A DNA stretch of 62,314 nucleotides from assembly GCF_001648595.1 (NCBI RefSeq), contig NZ_LBAW01000023.1, forward strand, positions 1 to 62,314, read 5' to 3'. The stretch is from Legionella bozemanae. Lineage in GTDB: Bacteria > Pseudomonadota > Gammaproteobacteria > Legionellales > Legionellaceae. The notes beneath the pieces were generated by a model. It worked only from the letters and a program-made list of their open reading frames with translations. It ran no database searches and was not told the DNA's origin. The position numbers were made by a program, and so were the translations under genes. Positions 22,108 to 32,137 of the stretch are shown piece by piece; position 1 is the stretch's first letter; the number at the start of each line of letters is the position of its first letter.

Positions 22108-22554
22108 AACATTTCTATCCAGACAAGTATCAGACTTATACACCGGCTCCATCACAGTACCAGCTAGAGTGATAAGATAGATAACCTGAGATTCTCCCCT
22201 ACCTCACTATTACTTCAAAGCAGGCTACGCAACAAAAATCAACCTGTCCTAGTATTTCTATTAACCCTAAATCAAGGTTGTTAACACCATTTATCGCACC
22301 ATTCGACTCGTTAACTATACAAAAAGCACAGTACTTGACTTCAATTAGCTAGCATAATATTGTAATGTCGGAATGTTAAAAATCATTCCATCTCATGTCA
22401 TTTAAAAGGAGCTAAAATGAATAAGTCAGATCTCATAAGGATAATTGTTACAAAAAAAATGAAAAATACTAAAGGGCGTAATCTTTGTTGTTGGTAATAC
22501 CAGTATTATAAAAAGATACCATTCACCTCTGACTTACCAAAACAGCGAATATAC
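22108..22554. other. Intergenic region with a promoter, dyad and HU-like leader ORF
   Basis: A promoter-like TTGACT (22335-22340) with TATTGT 17 bp on is followed by a dyad GGAATG/CATTCC (22370-22389) and AAGGAG. A 26-codon ORF at 22417-22497 starts MNKSDLIRIIVTKK, resembling the first residues of HU/IHF proteins, then ends in a stop. It may be a truncated HU-like gene or a short peptide. Otherwise nothing recognised. Confidence 0.35.
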
Positions 22555-22725
22555 TTAATGCCCAGCGCCGCCATGACCACCATACCCACCCGCGCTATGA
22601 CCTCCATAGCCATCAGACTCTTGTGAACTCTGTTTCACCGCTCCATCACAAGAGCTCAAAAAGGAAGTCGCAAAAACCAGCCCAATGAACACCATAATGA
22701 TCCTGATTACTTTAAAAAATGACAT
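22555..22725 (-). CDS. Small Gly/His-rich lipoprotein
   Basis: 56 aa with AAGGAG before ATG 22725. Hydrophobic N-terminus MSFFKVIRIIMVFIGLVFAT, lipobox FLSSC (Cys26), linker, then a tail made of GYGGH, GGYGGH and GGAGH units. It lies 33 bp downstream of the PRPP synthetase stop and is apparently the last gene of the P2A-ATPase/cusCBA2 operon, which also starts with a lipoprotein of the same design (34966). The repeated G-G-H tail suggests binding of Cu or Zn in the periplasm. No known family name. Confidence 0.72.
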   Translation of the reverse strand: MSFFKVIRIIMVFIGLVFATSFLSSCDGAVKQSSQESDGYGGHSAGGYGGHGGAGH

Positions 22726-22758
22726 GAAATACTCCTTCTCTATTAAGACTTTTCCAAC

Positions 22759-23664
22759 TTATTTTTTATAAGTCTTTGCCAACTTATATTGTGCTAAATC
22801 CTTCGCAATCAAATCACTGACATCAATCGCATTGGTGACATGACGAATGGTGTTACACGTAATGATTTGCACCCCTTCTATTCCTGATAATAGGGAATAA
22901 GAGTCTTGTGCAAACAATGCATGCACCCCAATACAAACAACGGACTTAACTCCTGCTTGGTGTAAATGCTTCACCGTCTCTACCATGGTTCTCGCGGTAG
23001 AGATAATGTCATCCACCAATATGGGGGTTGACGATTCAAGCTTAAGTAGATTGGGTACTGAAATAGCCACCTCTTTATCACCATGACGAACTTTTTCCAA
23101 AATGACATAAGGAAAAGAACCTTTTTCTGCAATGTCTGCCACCCACTGTTCGCTTTCCACATCAGGGCCAATAATCATGGGCTTCGGAACATGCTGTTTA
23201 ATCCATGCGGCAATATAGGTTGTGGCATGTAAAACAAAGGTAGGAATCGAGTAAATTTCATCTAAAGAGTGATAGCGATGCAAGTGCGGATCAATCGTCA
23301 TGAGCCAATCGAATGAAGTGGATAAAATGTCTGCAAAATAGCGTGATGTAATTCCTTCGCCTTCATGAAAACGTTTATCTTGCCGTAAGTAGGAAAGATA
23401 AGGGGCAATTAAGCCGATTTTTTGAGCACCCAATTCTTTAGCTGTTTTGGCAAAAAACAACAAAGGCAGTATTTTTTCATCCGGCTGGTTTAAACTGTCC
23501 ACTACAATAAGGCTGCGATTTTTAACCTCTGAATCAATTTTTAAGTACCACTCTCTATCAGGGAAACGATGAAAAGTGACCCTACCCACCTCCACTTGAA
23601 GTGTCCTTTGTAATTGTCCGGCAATTTCTGAAGAATCAAATAATGAACATAACAGAGGCTTCAA
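22759..23664 (-). CDS. prs: Ribose-phosphate pyrophosphokinase-like enzyme
   Basis: 301 aa. Two PRTase-type domains: FPDREWYLKI near residue 36, the catalytic flexible loop region APYLSYLRQDKRFHEGEGITSRYFAD, DPHLHRYH near 128, and the PRPP-binding loop ILVDDIISTARTM near 215. It makes PRPP from ribose 5-phosphate and ATP. It is shorter than E. coli Prs (315 aa) and diverges in the loops (class II-like). It overlaps the phosphorylase gene by ATGA, so a linked pathway in nucleotide/ribose-phosphate metabolism is likely. A host housekeeping prs must also exist; this is an accessory copy in a copper-efflux operon. Confidence 0.88.
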   Translation of the reverse strand: MKPLLCSLFDSSEIAGQLQRTLQVEVGRVTFHRFPDREWYLKIDSEVKNRSLIVVDSLNQPDEKILPLLFFAKTAKELGAQKIGLIAPYLSYLRQDKRFHEGEGITSRYFADILSTSFDWLMTIDPHLHRYHSLDEIYSIPTFVLHATTYIAAWIKQHVPKPMIIGPDVESEQWVADIAEKGSFPYVILEKVRHGDKEVAISVPNLLKLESSTPILVDDIISTARTMVETVKHLHQAGVKSVVCIGVHALFAQDSYSLLSGIEGVQIITCNTIRHVTNAIDVSDLIAKDLAQYKLAKTYKK

Positions 23665-25175
23665 GAATTTTCTCCTAAAATAATGATGTCTTGTTTATCG
23701 CGAAGTAAATCACAAGCGTAATTGAGCTCCCCTGAGGACTCCGAATGAATTGTAAACAAAGGTTCGCCTTGTTCAACGGATTCGCCGACATGGGCATGGA
23801 GGTCAATACCCGCCGATTTCGATTTTGGCGCACCAGCAAGCTTAGCTATTTTTGCAAGCTTTCGATTGTCAATGAGGGAGACTTTTCCTTCCTTTGCAGC
23901 CACAACAGGATGAGTAAAACGTGCCTTGGTCAATTCCCTCATCCCACCCTGGGCCTCACAAATGGCCTGAAATTTTTTAAACGCTTTCCCACTCTCCAAT
24001 ATTTGTTTCGCAATGGATTTCCCTAAACCCGGTTGAACTTTCGAAGAACACTCTAATGCAGCACCTGCAAGCGTCAACGCTCGTTCACGCAAATCATTGG
24101 GGGCATCAGGCAACCCTTGTAATACTGACATTACATCGCGAGCTTCTAACGACGGGCCAATGCCATGTCCTACCGGCTGCGACCCATCGGTCAATATCGT
24201 ATGGACAACCAATCCTAACTCGTTACCTACCTCCTCAAGCGATTGTTTCAGAAGGAGCGCCATAGACTGATTCCTGACTTTGGCAGTAGGTCCTACGGGG
24301 ATATCAATGACTGCATGCGTAGCACCTGTTGCAATTTTTTTAGAAAGAATGGAAGCCACTAATTGCCCTTCACTATCTAAATCAATGGCTCGTTCCACAC
24401 GGATGAGCACGTCATCAGCAGGACTTAAACTCACAGCCCCACCCCATACGATACAGCCGTTTTCTTGTTCAACCACTTGGCGCATCTTTTGGGGACTTAA
24501 GTGGACTGGAGCTAAAGTCTCCATGGTATCCGCAGTCCCCGCGGGTGATGTAATGGCACGTGATGATGTTTTTGGAATCATCAATCCAAAAGCGGCCACA
24601 ATGGGAACTACAATCAGAGTTGTGCGATTTCCCGGCAATCCTCCCACGCAATGTTTATCGACGACCAGAGGTGAAGACCAGGATAAGCGATCACCACTGT
24701 CTATCATGGCTTTGGTGAGTTTCATGATTTCCGTACGGGTTAGACGTCCTGCACTACTTGCCGCTAAAAAAGCGGAGATTTGTACATCAGAAAGACGACC
24801 GCTTAACACATCATCAATGATGACCTTCATTTGTTCATAAGACAGTTCTTTGCCATAAATCTTGGTATGCACATAGCTTAAGGATTCCAAGGGTTTTGGA
24901 TGGGAGACCTGAATTTCATCGCCTTCTTTGGCATGTAAAGACTCCCAGGCGTAATCCGACAAACCAGCCTCACCAGGCTGAAGTAGCTCTGAGGTCACCA
25001 CATTAAGAGTGGCTATAATAGAGCGCTGACCTAAAGTCACTTGGATACGGGTCTGTACTTCGAATCCTTCCGAATGACAAACATGACAATCCTCGCGCAT
25101 GTAAATAATAGCTTCGTGATAGGTTTTAATCCCTAAATGTTTTAACCGAAGCCCATGAGAGGTTTGCTTACTCAC
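23661..25175 (-). CDS. AMP/thymidine phosphorylase family enzyme
   Basis: About 504 aa from GTG 25175, which forms a GTGA overlap with the preceding stop and has GGAGG upstream. The phosphate/substrate loop reads DKHCVGGLPGNRTTLIVVPIVAAFG, then IPKTSSRAITSPAGTADTMETLAPV; PGNRTT in place of VGDKTS is the pattern of archaeal AMP phosphorylase and of long bacterial members. The N-terminal ~90-residue extension also fits AMP phosphorylase. The reaction would be AMP (or thymidine) + Pi to base + ribose (1,5-bis)phosphate. No ribose-1,5-bisphosphate isomerase or RuBisCO is present; PRPP synthetase follows instead. Substrate uncertain. Confidence 0.85.
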   Translation of the reverse strand: MSKQTSHGLRLKHLGIKTYHEAIIYMREDCHVCHSEGFEVQTRIQVTLGQRSIIATLNVVTSELLQPGEAGLSDYAWESLHAKEGDEIQVSHPKPLESLSYVHTKIYGKELSYEQMKVIIDDVLSGRLSDVQISAFLAASSAGRLTRTEIMKLTKAMIDSGDRLSWSSPLVVDKHCVGGLPGNRTTLIVVPIVAAFGLMIPKTSSRAITSPAGTADTMETLAPVHLSPQKMRQVVEQENGCIVWGGAVSLSPADDVLIRVERAIDLDSEGQLVASILSKKIATGATHAVIDIPVGPTAKVRNQSMALLLKQSLEEVGNELGLVVHTILTDGSQPVGHGIGPSLEARDVMSVLQGLPDAPNDLRERALTLAGAALECSSKVQPGLGKSIAKQILESGKAFKKFQAICEAQGGMRELTKARFTHPVVAAKEGKVSLIDNRKLAKIAKLAGAPKSKSAGIDLHAHVGESVEQGEPLFTIHSESSGELNYACDLLRDKQDIIILGENS

Positions 25176-26533
25176 CACAATTCCTCCGTTTGCAGATAAG
25201 AAGGAATGGTGCAAGAAAAACCTAATTGCTTCTCAATCTTCTGTTTTAGCGATTGGGCGCTGTGAGGCTCCCCATGGGTGATAAAAACCTTTTTAGGCGG
25301 ATTAGTCAAATGAGTTAGCCATTCTAACAATTCCGGGTAGTCGGCATGAGCCGATGTACTGCTCATGACTACGACCTTAGCTTGTATCGGAATAAAACTC
25401 CCGTGAATTTTGACTTGCTTCTCCCCATTCACAATTCGAGCACCACGAGTGCCACCCGCCTGAAAGCCAGTAAAAAGTAGGGTATTTTTAGGATTAGGCG
25501 CAAAGGCTTTTAAATGATGCAGAATGCGGCCGCCTTGCGCCATGCCGCTGGCCGCTATGATGATTTGCGGCATGTGATGACGGTCAATCTCCTTGGACTC
25601 CTCAGGTGTGTTCACATAGGTGGCAACATGGCATAGTCCACGACATTGTTCTGCAGTTAAATGGTGGTCTTCTTTATAAGTGCAGAGTAAATGAGTGGCA
25701 TCAATGGCCATGGGGCTGTCTAAAAAGACAGGAAGGTCTTTGGTAATTTGCCCTTGTCGTTTCAGTTCATAAATAAAATAAAGAAGACTTTGCGCACGCC
25801 CTACTGCAAACGCAGGAATAACGACTGAGCCCCCTCGTTTAACGGTTTGATTAATCACCTGAGCCATTTGAGGCAAAGGATCTGTGGCATCATGCAATCG
25901 GTCACCATAGGTGGACTCCATCACCAGATAATCCGTTTCTTGAATGAAGGCAGGGGCTTTCATAACGGGATCATAAGGACGGCCAATGTCTCCAGTAAAT
26001 ACAATGGAACCTTTTTGGGTTTTTATTTTGACCATGGCCGCACCCACAATGTGACCAGCACGATGATACACAAAACTGAAATCATGGAATAATTGATGCG
26101 GGGTATCAAAATCAATGGTTTCAAAATACTGCAATGCAGTATGAGCTTCTTTTTCAGTATAAAGAGGAAGAGCAGGTTGGTGTTTGGAGAATCCATACTT
26201 ATTGGCCAAGCGGGCTTCTTCTTCCTGCAGATGACCACTGTCGGGTAACAAAATGGAACACAGTGCTTTGGTACCCGGTGTTGCATAAATTTTGCCTTGG
26301 AATCCATTTTTGACGAGCAAGGGAAGATAACCCGTATGGTCAATATGCGCATGAGTGATAATCACCGCATCGATATCATGGGGGTCAATAGGTAAAGGAG
26401 CCCAGTTGCGTAATCGTAATTCTTTATAGCCTTGAAAAAGACCGCAATCAATCAGGATTTTTTTAGAACCGACGGTCAAAAGATATTTAGAACCAGTAAC
26501 CGTCTCAGTTGCTCCTAAAAAAGTTAATTTCAT
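25172..26533 (-). CDS. Beta-CASP metallo-beta-lactamase-fold RNase-like protein
   Basis: 453 aa from ATG 26533 (GGAGG 4 nt upstream). Metal motifs of the MBL fold are intact: THAHIDHTG (motif 2), RAGHIVGAAM (motif 3 His), FTGDIGRP (motif 4 Asp). The beta-CASP motifs follow: VMESTYGDR, AFAVGRAQ, SGMAQGGR, SSTSAHADYPELLEWL and FITHGEP. This is the YSH1/CPSF-like bacterial RNase or DNA/RNA-processing family. It is translationally coupled to cusA2 upstream and the phosphorylase downstream. Its role in a metal operon is unknown; RNA turnover feeding the nucleotide enzymes is a guess. Confidence 0.9.
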   Translation of the reverse strand: MKLTFLGATETVTGSKYLLTVGSKKILIDCGLFQGYKELRLRNWAPLPIDPHDIDAVIITHAHIDHTGYLPLLVKNGFQGKIYATPGTKALCSILLPDSGHLQEEEARLANKYGFSKHQPALPLYTEKEAHTALQYFETIDFDTPHQLFHDFSFVYHRAGHIVGAAMVKIKTQKGSIVFTGDIGRPYDPVMKAPAFIQETDYLVMESTYGDRLHDATDPLPQMAQVINQTVKRGGSVVIPAFAVGRAQSLLYFIYELKRQGQITKDLPVFLDSPMAIDATHLLCTYKEDHHLTAEQCRGLCHVATYVNTPEESKEIDRHHMPQIIIAASGMAQGGRILHHLKAFAPNPKNTLLFTGFQAGGTRGARIVNGEKQVKIHGSFIPIQAKVVVMSSTSAHADYPELLEWLTHLTNPPKKVFITHGEPHSAQSLKQKIEKQLGFSCTIPSYLQTEELW

Positions 26534-29500
26534 CTTGCCTCCGTTAAGTCTGCTGTTTTTTTCAAATCCATTTGGCCCCGCCACATCACATAAACCACAG
26601 GAATCACAATTAAGGTCAGCAGTAGCGCTGAAAAAACCCCACCGACCATAGGAGCGGCAAGACGCTTCATCACATCAGCCCCAATGCCTGTAGCCCACAT
26701 GACCGGTAATAGGCCAATGATGTTAGCAAGACCCGCCATGGCCATGGGACGAATGCGGGAGACCGCACATTGTTGCACCAGCTGAATTAAATCGGGCAAT
26801 GTTTTGAGCAACCCTTTTTCCTTTTGTTCATTGTAATCGGAATCAAGGTAAGCAAGCATCACGGCACTGGTTTCAGCAGCAACTCCTGCAAGCGCAATCA
26901 TCCCGACCCAAACGGCAATACTCATGTTGTACCCTAATACATAAAGCAGCAAAAAGCCGCCAAATAAAGCGAAGGGAACGCCCAACATCACCATCAAAGT
27001 CTCGGTAATGGTGCGGAAGGTAAAGTAAAATAAAACAAAAATAATAGCTAAGGTCAGTGGCACAAAAATTTTAAGTCGCTCATAAACCCGTTGCATGAAC
27101 TCATATTGTCCCGACCAGGCCAATGTATAACCTGGAGGCAATTTCACTTTGACTTTGACTGCTTGCTTTAGCTCCTCCACATAGCCGCCAATGTCTCGGC
27201 CGCTGATGTCAATGAAGACATAACCCGCCAACATGCCATTCTCATCGCGAACCATGGCAGGTCCTGAACGAAAAGTTAGCGTCACCAATTGCGCGATGGG
27301 TACCTCCGCACCACTGGGTGTTTTGACTAAAATACGATTGAGCTTGTCGGGGTCATCGCGCAATTCTCGCAAATAACGCACATTCACTGGGTAGCGCTCA
27401 CGCCCCTCGATCGTGGTGGCAATGTTTTCACCACCCACGGCCGATTCAATGATGCGATTAACGTCCATAATGGTTAAACCATAGCGAGCCAACTGGTCCC
27501 GATTAATTTGAAAATCAAGGAAGTAGCCTCCAGCCACCCGCTCGGCATAAACCGTACTGGTGCCCTTTACTTCTTTGGCCACCATTTCAATTTCTTTGCC
27601 AATGGCTTCAATTTTTTTAATGTCGGGGCCAAAAATTTTTATTCCTACAGCAGTCCGAATTCCTGTGGTGAGCATGTCATTACGCGCTTTAATGGGCATG
27701 GTCCAAGCATTACTCACACCTGGGAATTGCAACGCTTCATCCATCTCTTTCACCAGGCTTTCATAAGTCACTCCTTTGCGCCAAAATTCTTTAGGCTTTA
27801 ACTCCACAATCACCTCCATCATATTAAATGGAGAAGGGTCGGTAGACGTTTCGGCTCTTCCCGTCTTGCCAAAAACGTGTGCCACCTCTGGAAATGCTTT
27901 TAATTTCTTATCCATTTCTTGAAGCAAAGCCGTCGCTTGCGTCACCGAAATACCCGGTAAAGTAACCGGCATATACAAAATCGTCCCTTCATAAAGAGGG
28001 GGCATGAATTCAGAGCCAATGAGTTTATAAAGAGGAATGGTGGCCATAGCCAATACAATGGCAATTCCCATTACGAACTTGCGATACCTCAAAGCAAGCT
28101 TCAACACGGGCGCGTACATGGTTTGCATCAAGCGAGTAATCGGATGTTTTTGTTCAGGGATAATTCGACCACGCACCAAAAGAGGCAATAGGACAGGAAT
28201 TAAGGTGATGGCAAGTAAAGCACTCATGAAAATGGCCAAATTCTTAGTATAAGCCAAGGGCGAAAACAGCCGCCCTTCTTGAGCTTCCAAGGTAAAAACG
28301 GGCATGAAGGAGATGGCAATGACCAAAAGGGATGAAAAAATGGCAGGCCCCACCTCTTTCGCCGAATCGATTAACACCTGGGTGCGATCACCTGGGCTTC
28401 CTTTTGCTTCCCAATCCGCTAAGCGTTTATGGGCATTATCGACCATGATGATGGCCGCATCGACCATATCGCCAATGGCGACAATAATGCCTCCGATGGA
28501 CATGATATTCAGTCCGACATGTAAGAAATAAATGGGGATAAACGAAATCAAAATCGCCAGCGGCAAAGTAATAATAGGAATCAATGCCGAGCGAAAATGC
28601 CCTAAAAACACAATAATGAGTAACCCAACCACCACCAGTTCTTCAATCAAGTTCCAATTGGCCGTGGAAATCGCTTCCCGGATTAAATGACTTCGGTCAT
28701 ACACAGGAACCATTTTTATCCCTTCCGGGATTGCCGAAGCTAATTCTTTCAATTTATCCTTGATGCGACCAATCACTTGCAGCACGTCTTCACCAAAGCG
28801 CATGATGACAATGCCACCCACGGCTTCGCCTTGGCCATTTAAATCGACCACCCCGCGGCGCATGTCCGAGCCAAGCTGAACAGTCGCTACATCACGTAAT
28901 AAAATCGGTGTGCCATTGGCATTGGTGCCCACGGCAATTTTTTCAATATCCTCAGTAGACTTTATGTATCCGCGACCACGAATCATGTACTCCACGCCCG
29001 AAAACTCAATGACTCGACCACCGGTGTCGTTATTACTCATGCGAATTTTTTCAACAATCTCAGGAACCGATAGGTTGTAGGCAAGGACTTTGACTGGATC
29101 CAAATTGACTTGGTATTGCTTGACAAAACCTCCCACACTGGCTACTTCAGACACCCCAGGAACCGCTCTTAACCAATAGCGCAAATACCAATCTTGAAAC
29201 GTACGTAACTCAGCCAGATTGTGTTTGCCGTTTTCATCCACCAAAGCGTATTGATAAATCCAACCCACCGGTGTCGCATCAGGTCCTAATTGTGGGGTGA
29301 CCCCTTCGGGTAATTTTCCGGCCAGTTGGCTCATGTACTCCAAGACACGAGAACGCGCCCAATAAATGTCAGTTCCGTCCTCAAAAATGATGTACACATA
29401 AGAAAAACCAAAATCAGAAAATCCTCGCACAGCAACAACCTTTGGTGCGGATAAGAGGGCTGTTACAATGGGATAAGTGACTTGATCTTCCATCAGATCG

Positions 29501-29673
29501 GGCGAGCGCCCCATCCAGGTCGTATACACAATGACCTGAGTATCTGAAATGTCAGGCAATGCGTCCATACGGGTATTTTTCAAGGCAATGTAACCCATGA
29601 AAGAAAACCCAAGCACAAAAAGCAACACAATAAAACGATTGCGTGCACAAAATTCAATAATCCGTTCGACCAT
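26530..29673 (-). CDS. cusA: HME-RND Cu(I)/Ag(I) efflux pump, CusA type (system 2)
   Basis: 1047-aa RND pump, clearly different in sequence from the copy at 18282. Channel methionines are present: GTILYMPVTLPGIS, STDPSPFNMMEVI and RNDMLTTGIRTA; the TM4 motif is GDMVDAAIIMVDNAHKR (Glu of the usual ENAH replaced by Asp). TM1 is followed by DALPDISDTQVIVYTTWMG. It is the third component after cusC2 and cusB2, separated from cusB2 by 74 bp that contain a small dyad (CTCT...AGAG). Two CusA-type pumps in one window suggest copper/silver load from distinct sources or different expression conditions. Confidence 0.93.
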   Translation of the reverse strand: MVERIIEFCARNRFIVLLFVLGFSFMGYIALKNTRMDALPDISDTQVIVYTTWMGRSPDLMEDQVTYPIVTALLSAPKVVAVRGFSDFGFSYVYIIFEDGTDIYWARSRVLEYMSQLAGKLPEGVTPQLGPDATPVGWIYQYALVDENGKHNLAELRTFQDWYLRYWLRAVPGVSEVASVGGFVKQYQVNLDPVKVLAYNLSVPEIVEKIRMSNNDTGGRVIEFSGVEYMIRGRGYIKSTEDIEKIAVGTNANGTPILLRDVATVQLGSDMRRGVVDLNGQGEAVGGIVIMRFGEDVLQVIGRIKDKLKELASAIPEGIKMVPVYDRSHLIREAISTANWNLIEELVVVGLLIIVFLGHFRSALIPIITLPLAILISFIPIYFLHVGLNIMSIGGIIVAIGDMVDAAIIMVDNAHKRLADWEAKGSPGDRTQVLIDSAKEVGPAIFSSLLVIAISFMPVFTLEAQEGRLFSPLAYTKNLAIFMSALLAITLIPVLLPLLVRGRIIPEQKHPITRLMQTMYAPVLKLALRYRKFVMGIAIVLAMATIPLYKLIGSEFMPPLYEGTILYMPVTLPGISVTQATALLQEMDKKLKAFPEVAHVFGKTGRAETSTDPSPFNMMEVIVELKPKEFWRKGVTYESLVKEMDEALQFPGVSNAWTMPIKARNDMLTTGIRTAVGIKIFGPDIKKIEAIGKEIEMVAKEVKGTSTVYAERVAGGYFLDFQINRDQLARYGLTIMDVNRIIESAVGGENIATTIEGRERYPVNVRYLRELRDDPDKLNRILVKTPSGAEVPIAQLVTLTFRSGPAMVRDENGMLAGYVFIDISGRDIGGYVEELKQAVKVKVKLPPGYTLAWSGQYEFMQRVYERLKIFVPLTLAIIFVLFYFTFRTITETLMVMLGVPFALFGGFLLLYVLGYNMSIAVWVGMIALAGVAAETSAVMLAYLDSDYNEQKEKGLLKTLPDLIQLVQQCAVSRIRPMAMAGLANIIGLLPVMWATGIGADVMKRLAAPMVGGVFSALLLTLIVIPVVYVMWRGQMDLKKTADLTEAR

Positions 29674-29747
29674 AAAATCCCTTTATTCTAAGGCCAAATT
29701 ACGCCTCTTTATTAGAGCTTCTTTCCCATTATAGCGGGATAGAAAGT

Positions 29748-30881
29748 CTATTTATGTTGCATGCCTCCCATGGCCGCTTTTAATTGACTTTCCGAATCAA
29801 TGAGGAAATTGGCCGATGTAATAATTTGATCGCCCTCTTTAACCCCTTTGATTATCTCAAGCAAATCCCCTGCCCTAACTCCTAAGGTCACGTCTCGCCA
29901 TTCAATTTTGCCATTGCCATGGTAAATAAACACCACTGCGCGCTCACCTGTGAGTAGAACAGCATTTTTAGGGACCACAAGACGTTCACCCAACGGTACT
30001 TTGAGTTCCAGGTTAACATACATGCCAGGTTTTAATTGCTCCTTTTGATTGTCCACTTCAAAGCGAACCTTGGCTGTACGTGTTTTCATGTCAATCGTAG
30101 GATAGATAAAATCAAGCTTGGCTTTAAATAATTCATTGGGCAAGTAGGTAAGAGTCAAATCAGCCATTTGACCAAGACGAATATAAGGAAGCTCGTATTC
30201 GTAAATGTCCCCTAAAACCCACAAGCGTGATAAATCAGCAATGGTATAGAGTTCATCTCCTGGCTCAATGCGCATGCCCACCAGCGCCATTTTTTTAAGA
30301 ACCGTACCTTGGATGGGGGAATGAATCGTCATCGTCCGAGTGATTTTGCCCGTACGTCTTAATTGCTCAATGTCTTTTTCGGAAATCCCCCACAGCAACA
30401 ACCTTTGATGGGCTGCTTGAAAAGCAGACTGCGCACCACGAGCTGCACTCGATGTCGTATTTTTGCTTAATATTTTTTGGGCATTAAGGGCGAGCAAATA
30501 TTCTTGCTGAGTGGCTACAAGTTCCGGACTATAAACAGTAAACAGAGCTTGTCCTGCTTTGACTTTTTCTCCGGTAAAATTAATGAATAAGTTTTCAATC
30601 CACCCATCAAAGCGCACATGAATATGGGCAACACGCCGCTCATCGGCTTCAATACGCCCCACGGTACGGATTATTTTTTCAACCACTTGACGACGCACCG
30701 GCTCTGACGTAATGCCAATGGCTTGTAAACGAGCCGGATCAATCACAATCTCATTTTCTTGAGTGGACTGTTTCATGTCCATCTTGCCATGATTATCCAT
30801 GGCCTGTTGCGCCTGAGTTACCTGCAACAACGAAAGTAAACTCAAAATAACCACACTCTTGATTATTAGCTTAAGATTCAT
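29748..30881 (-). CDS. cusB: RND periplasmic adaptor, CusB type (system 2)
   Basis: 377 aa with signal peptide (ending TQAQQ) and a mature N-terminus AMDNHGKMDMKQ, a short His/Met-rich metal-binding start typical of CusB. Conserved MFP segments: AHIHVRFDGWIENLFINFTG, GQALFTVYSPELVATQQEYL, HSPIQGTVLKKMALVGMRI, and the beta-barrel GERLVVPKNAVLLTGERAVVFI. It lacks the longer HMBD of the system-1 CusB. It overlaps cusC2 by ATGA. Confidence 0.9.
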   Translation of the reverse strand: MNLKLIIKSVVILSLLSLLQVTQAQQAMDNHGKMDMKQSTQENEIVIDPARLQAIGITSEPVRRQVVEKIIRTVGRIEADERRVAHIHVRFDGWIENLFINFTGEKVKAGQALFTVYSPELVATQQEYLLALNAQKILSKNTTSSAARGAQSAFQAAHQRLLLWGISEKDIEQLRRTGKITRTMTIHSPIQGTVLKKMALVGMRIEPGDELYTIADLSRLWVLGDIYEYELPYIRLGQMADLTLTYLPNELFKAKLDFIYPTIDMKTRTAKVRFEVDNQKEQLKPGMYVNLELKVPLGERLVVPKNAVLLTGERAVVFIYHGNGKIEWRDVTLGVRAGDLLEIIKGVKEGDQIITSANFLIDSESQLKAAMGGMQHK

Positions 30882-32137
30882 AAGAACGTCCCTGTACTTT
30901 CTTCGATTTGTGCAATCGCTTTTTCATGTTCAGCGAGTTCACCGTGCCATTCCAATTCATTTTCTTGCAGCGTCAATAAATTATTCAGCATCGTTAAGAA
31001 ATCCACTTTGCCAACACCATAGGTGGCTTGTGATGAAGTAAATGTTAAAGTGGCTTGTGGAATGATGGTATGTTGAATCAGATGAATGAGTTTTGCCGAG
31101 CGCTCTGCCAACAAATAGGCATTTTTCACTTGAAAGGAAAGCATACGATAGGTGGTCTGCAAATCCTCAATATCCGCATTATACCGCGCAAGTGATTCGC
31201 GCACGGCGTTATTTTGTTTTTGCATGAAATAAAGAGGCACAGTGGCTTTTAACAACACTTGATAGCCTTTGGTGTGCATCGCCGTATCATGAAGTCGTCC
31301 CCCTTCGATTTCCACATCCGGGAAATACTCCATTTTACTTAAGCGGATGGCTTGCCGTCCTTTTTGAACAGCGCGCTGTTGCATGATTAATTGCGGTGAA
31401 CGGCTCTTAACAAGGGTATAAAAATACTCTAAATTATGCCCCATGGGCGTTACGGGGAGTGTTCCTGGTGTATCGATTTTAATTTCTAACGAACGATTTA
31501 AAAGACGGTTGATATCGGCTTGTAGCGATTCTCGTTGTTGCTTCAATATCACCAGGCGCATCAAAAGACGAGAAATCTCCGTTTGGGCACGATAAATATC
31601 TTGTTGGGGTGTTTTCCCTACACTGTAAGTCGCTTCAGCACTCTTTTCCATCTCATGAAGAAGTTCTTGGTTTCTTTGTACGATCTCGATGGATTTATTG
31701 ACAAAATAAAGATCGTAATAGAGCCGTTTTAATTCAGCAATGACGGCGAAACTAGTGGCTTGGTATTCTGCTTCCGCTCTTTTGGCCTCGAGCGTTGCTA
31801 TCCTTCCTCGCACAATGAGTTTGCCAGGAAAAGGAATTTCTTGTTGGCCACCCAACATTTGCTCGCGTCTTGGATCCACATCCATAGGGATATTCTCAGA
31901 CATGTTGATGTACCCTGCATTAAGCTTCGGATCGGGTAGTGCTTTTGCCTGTGGAATCACATGGATTGCGGCCAATAGTCGGTCGCGGGCCGCACGAATT
32001 TGAGGATTGTTTTGCGTGGCCTCCTTGATTAGCTGCGCTAAAGCAGGCGGTGTCTTGGCATAAGATACTGGCCCTGCAAAACAACAGAAACCTAAGAGAA
32101 TAGTCCAAATCATTTTTTTAGCACTAGAATGCTTCAT
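30878..32137 (-). CDS. cusC: Outer-membrane efflux channel, CusC/TolC family (system 2)
   Basis: 419 aa with signal peptide (cleavage near VSYAK). OEP repeats begin with LAQLIKEATQNNPQIRAARDRL; a GGQQEIPFPGKL strand and long coiled-coil hairpins follow. It overlaps the end of the P2A ATPase gene by 14 bp and is therefore co-transcribed with it. It forms the exit duct for the system-2 pump. Confidence 0.88.
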   Translation of the reverse strand: MKHSSAKKMIWTILLGFCCFAGPVSYAKTPPALAQLIKEATQNNPQIRAARDRLLAAIHVIPQAKALPDPKLNAGYINMSENIPMDVDPRREQMLGGQQEIPFPGKLIVRGRIATLEAKRAEAEYQATSFAVIAELKRLYYDLYFVNKSIEIVQRNQELLHEMEKSAEATYSVGKTPQQDIYRAQTEISRLLMRLVILKQQRESLQADINRLLNRSLEIKIDTPGTLPVTPMGHNLEYFYTLVKSRSPQLIMQQRAVQKGRQAIRLSKMEYFPDVEIEGGRLHDTAMHTKGYQVLLKATVPLYFMQKQNNAVRESLARYNADIEDLQTTYRMLSFQVKNAYLLAERSAKLIHLIQHTIIPQATLTFTSSQATYGVGKVDFLTMLNNLLTLQENELEWHGELAEHEKAIAQIEESTGTFL

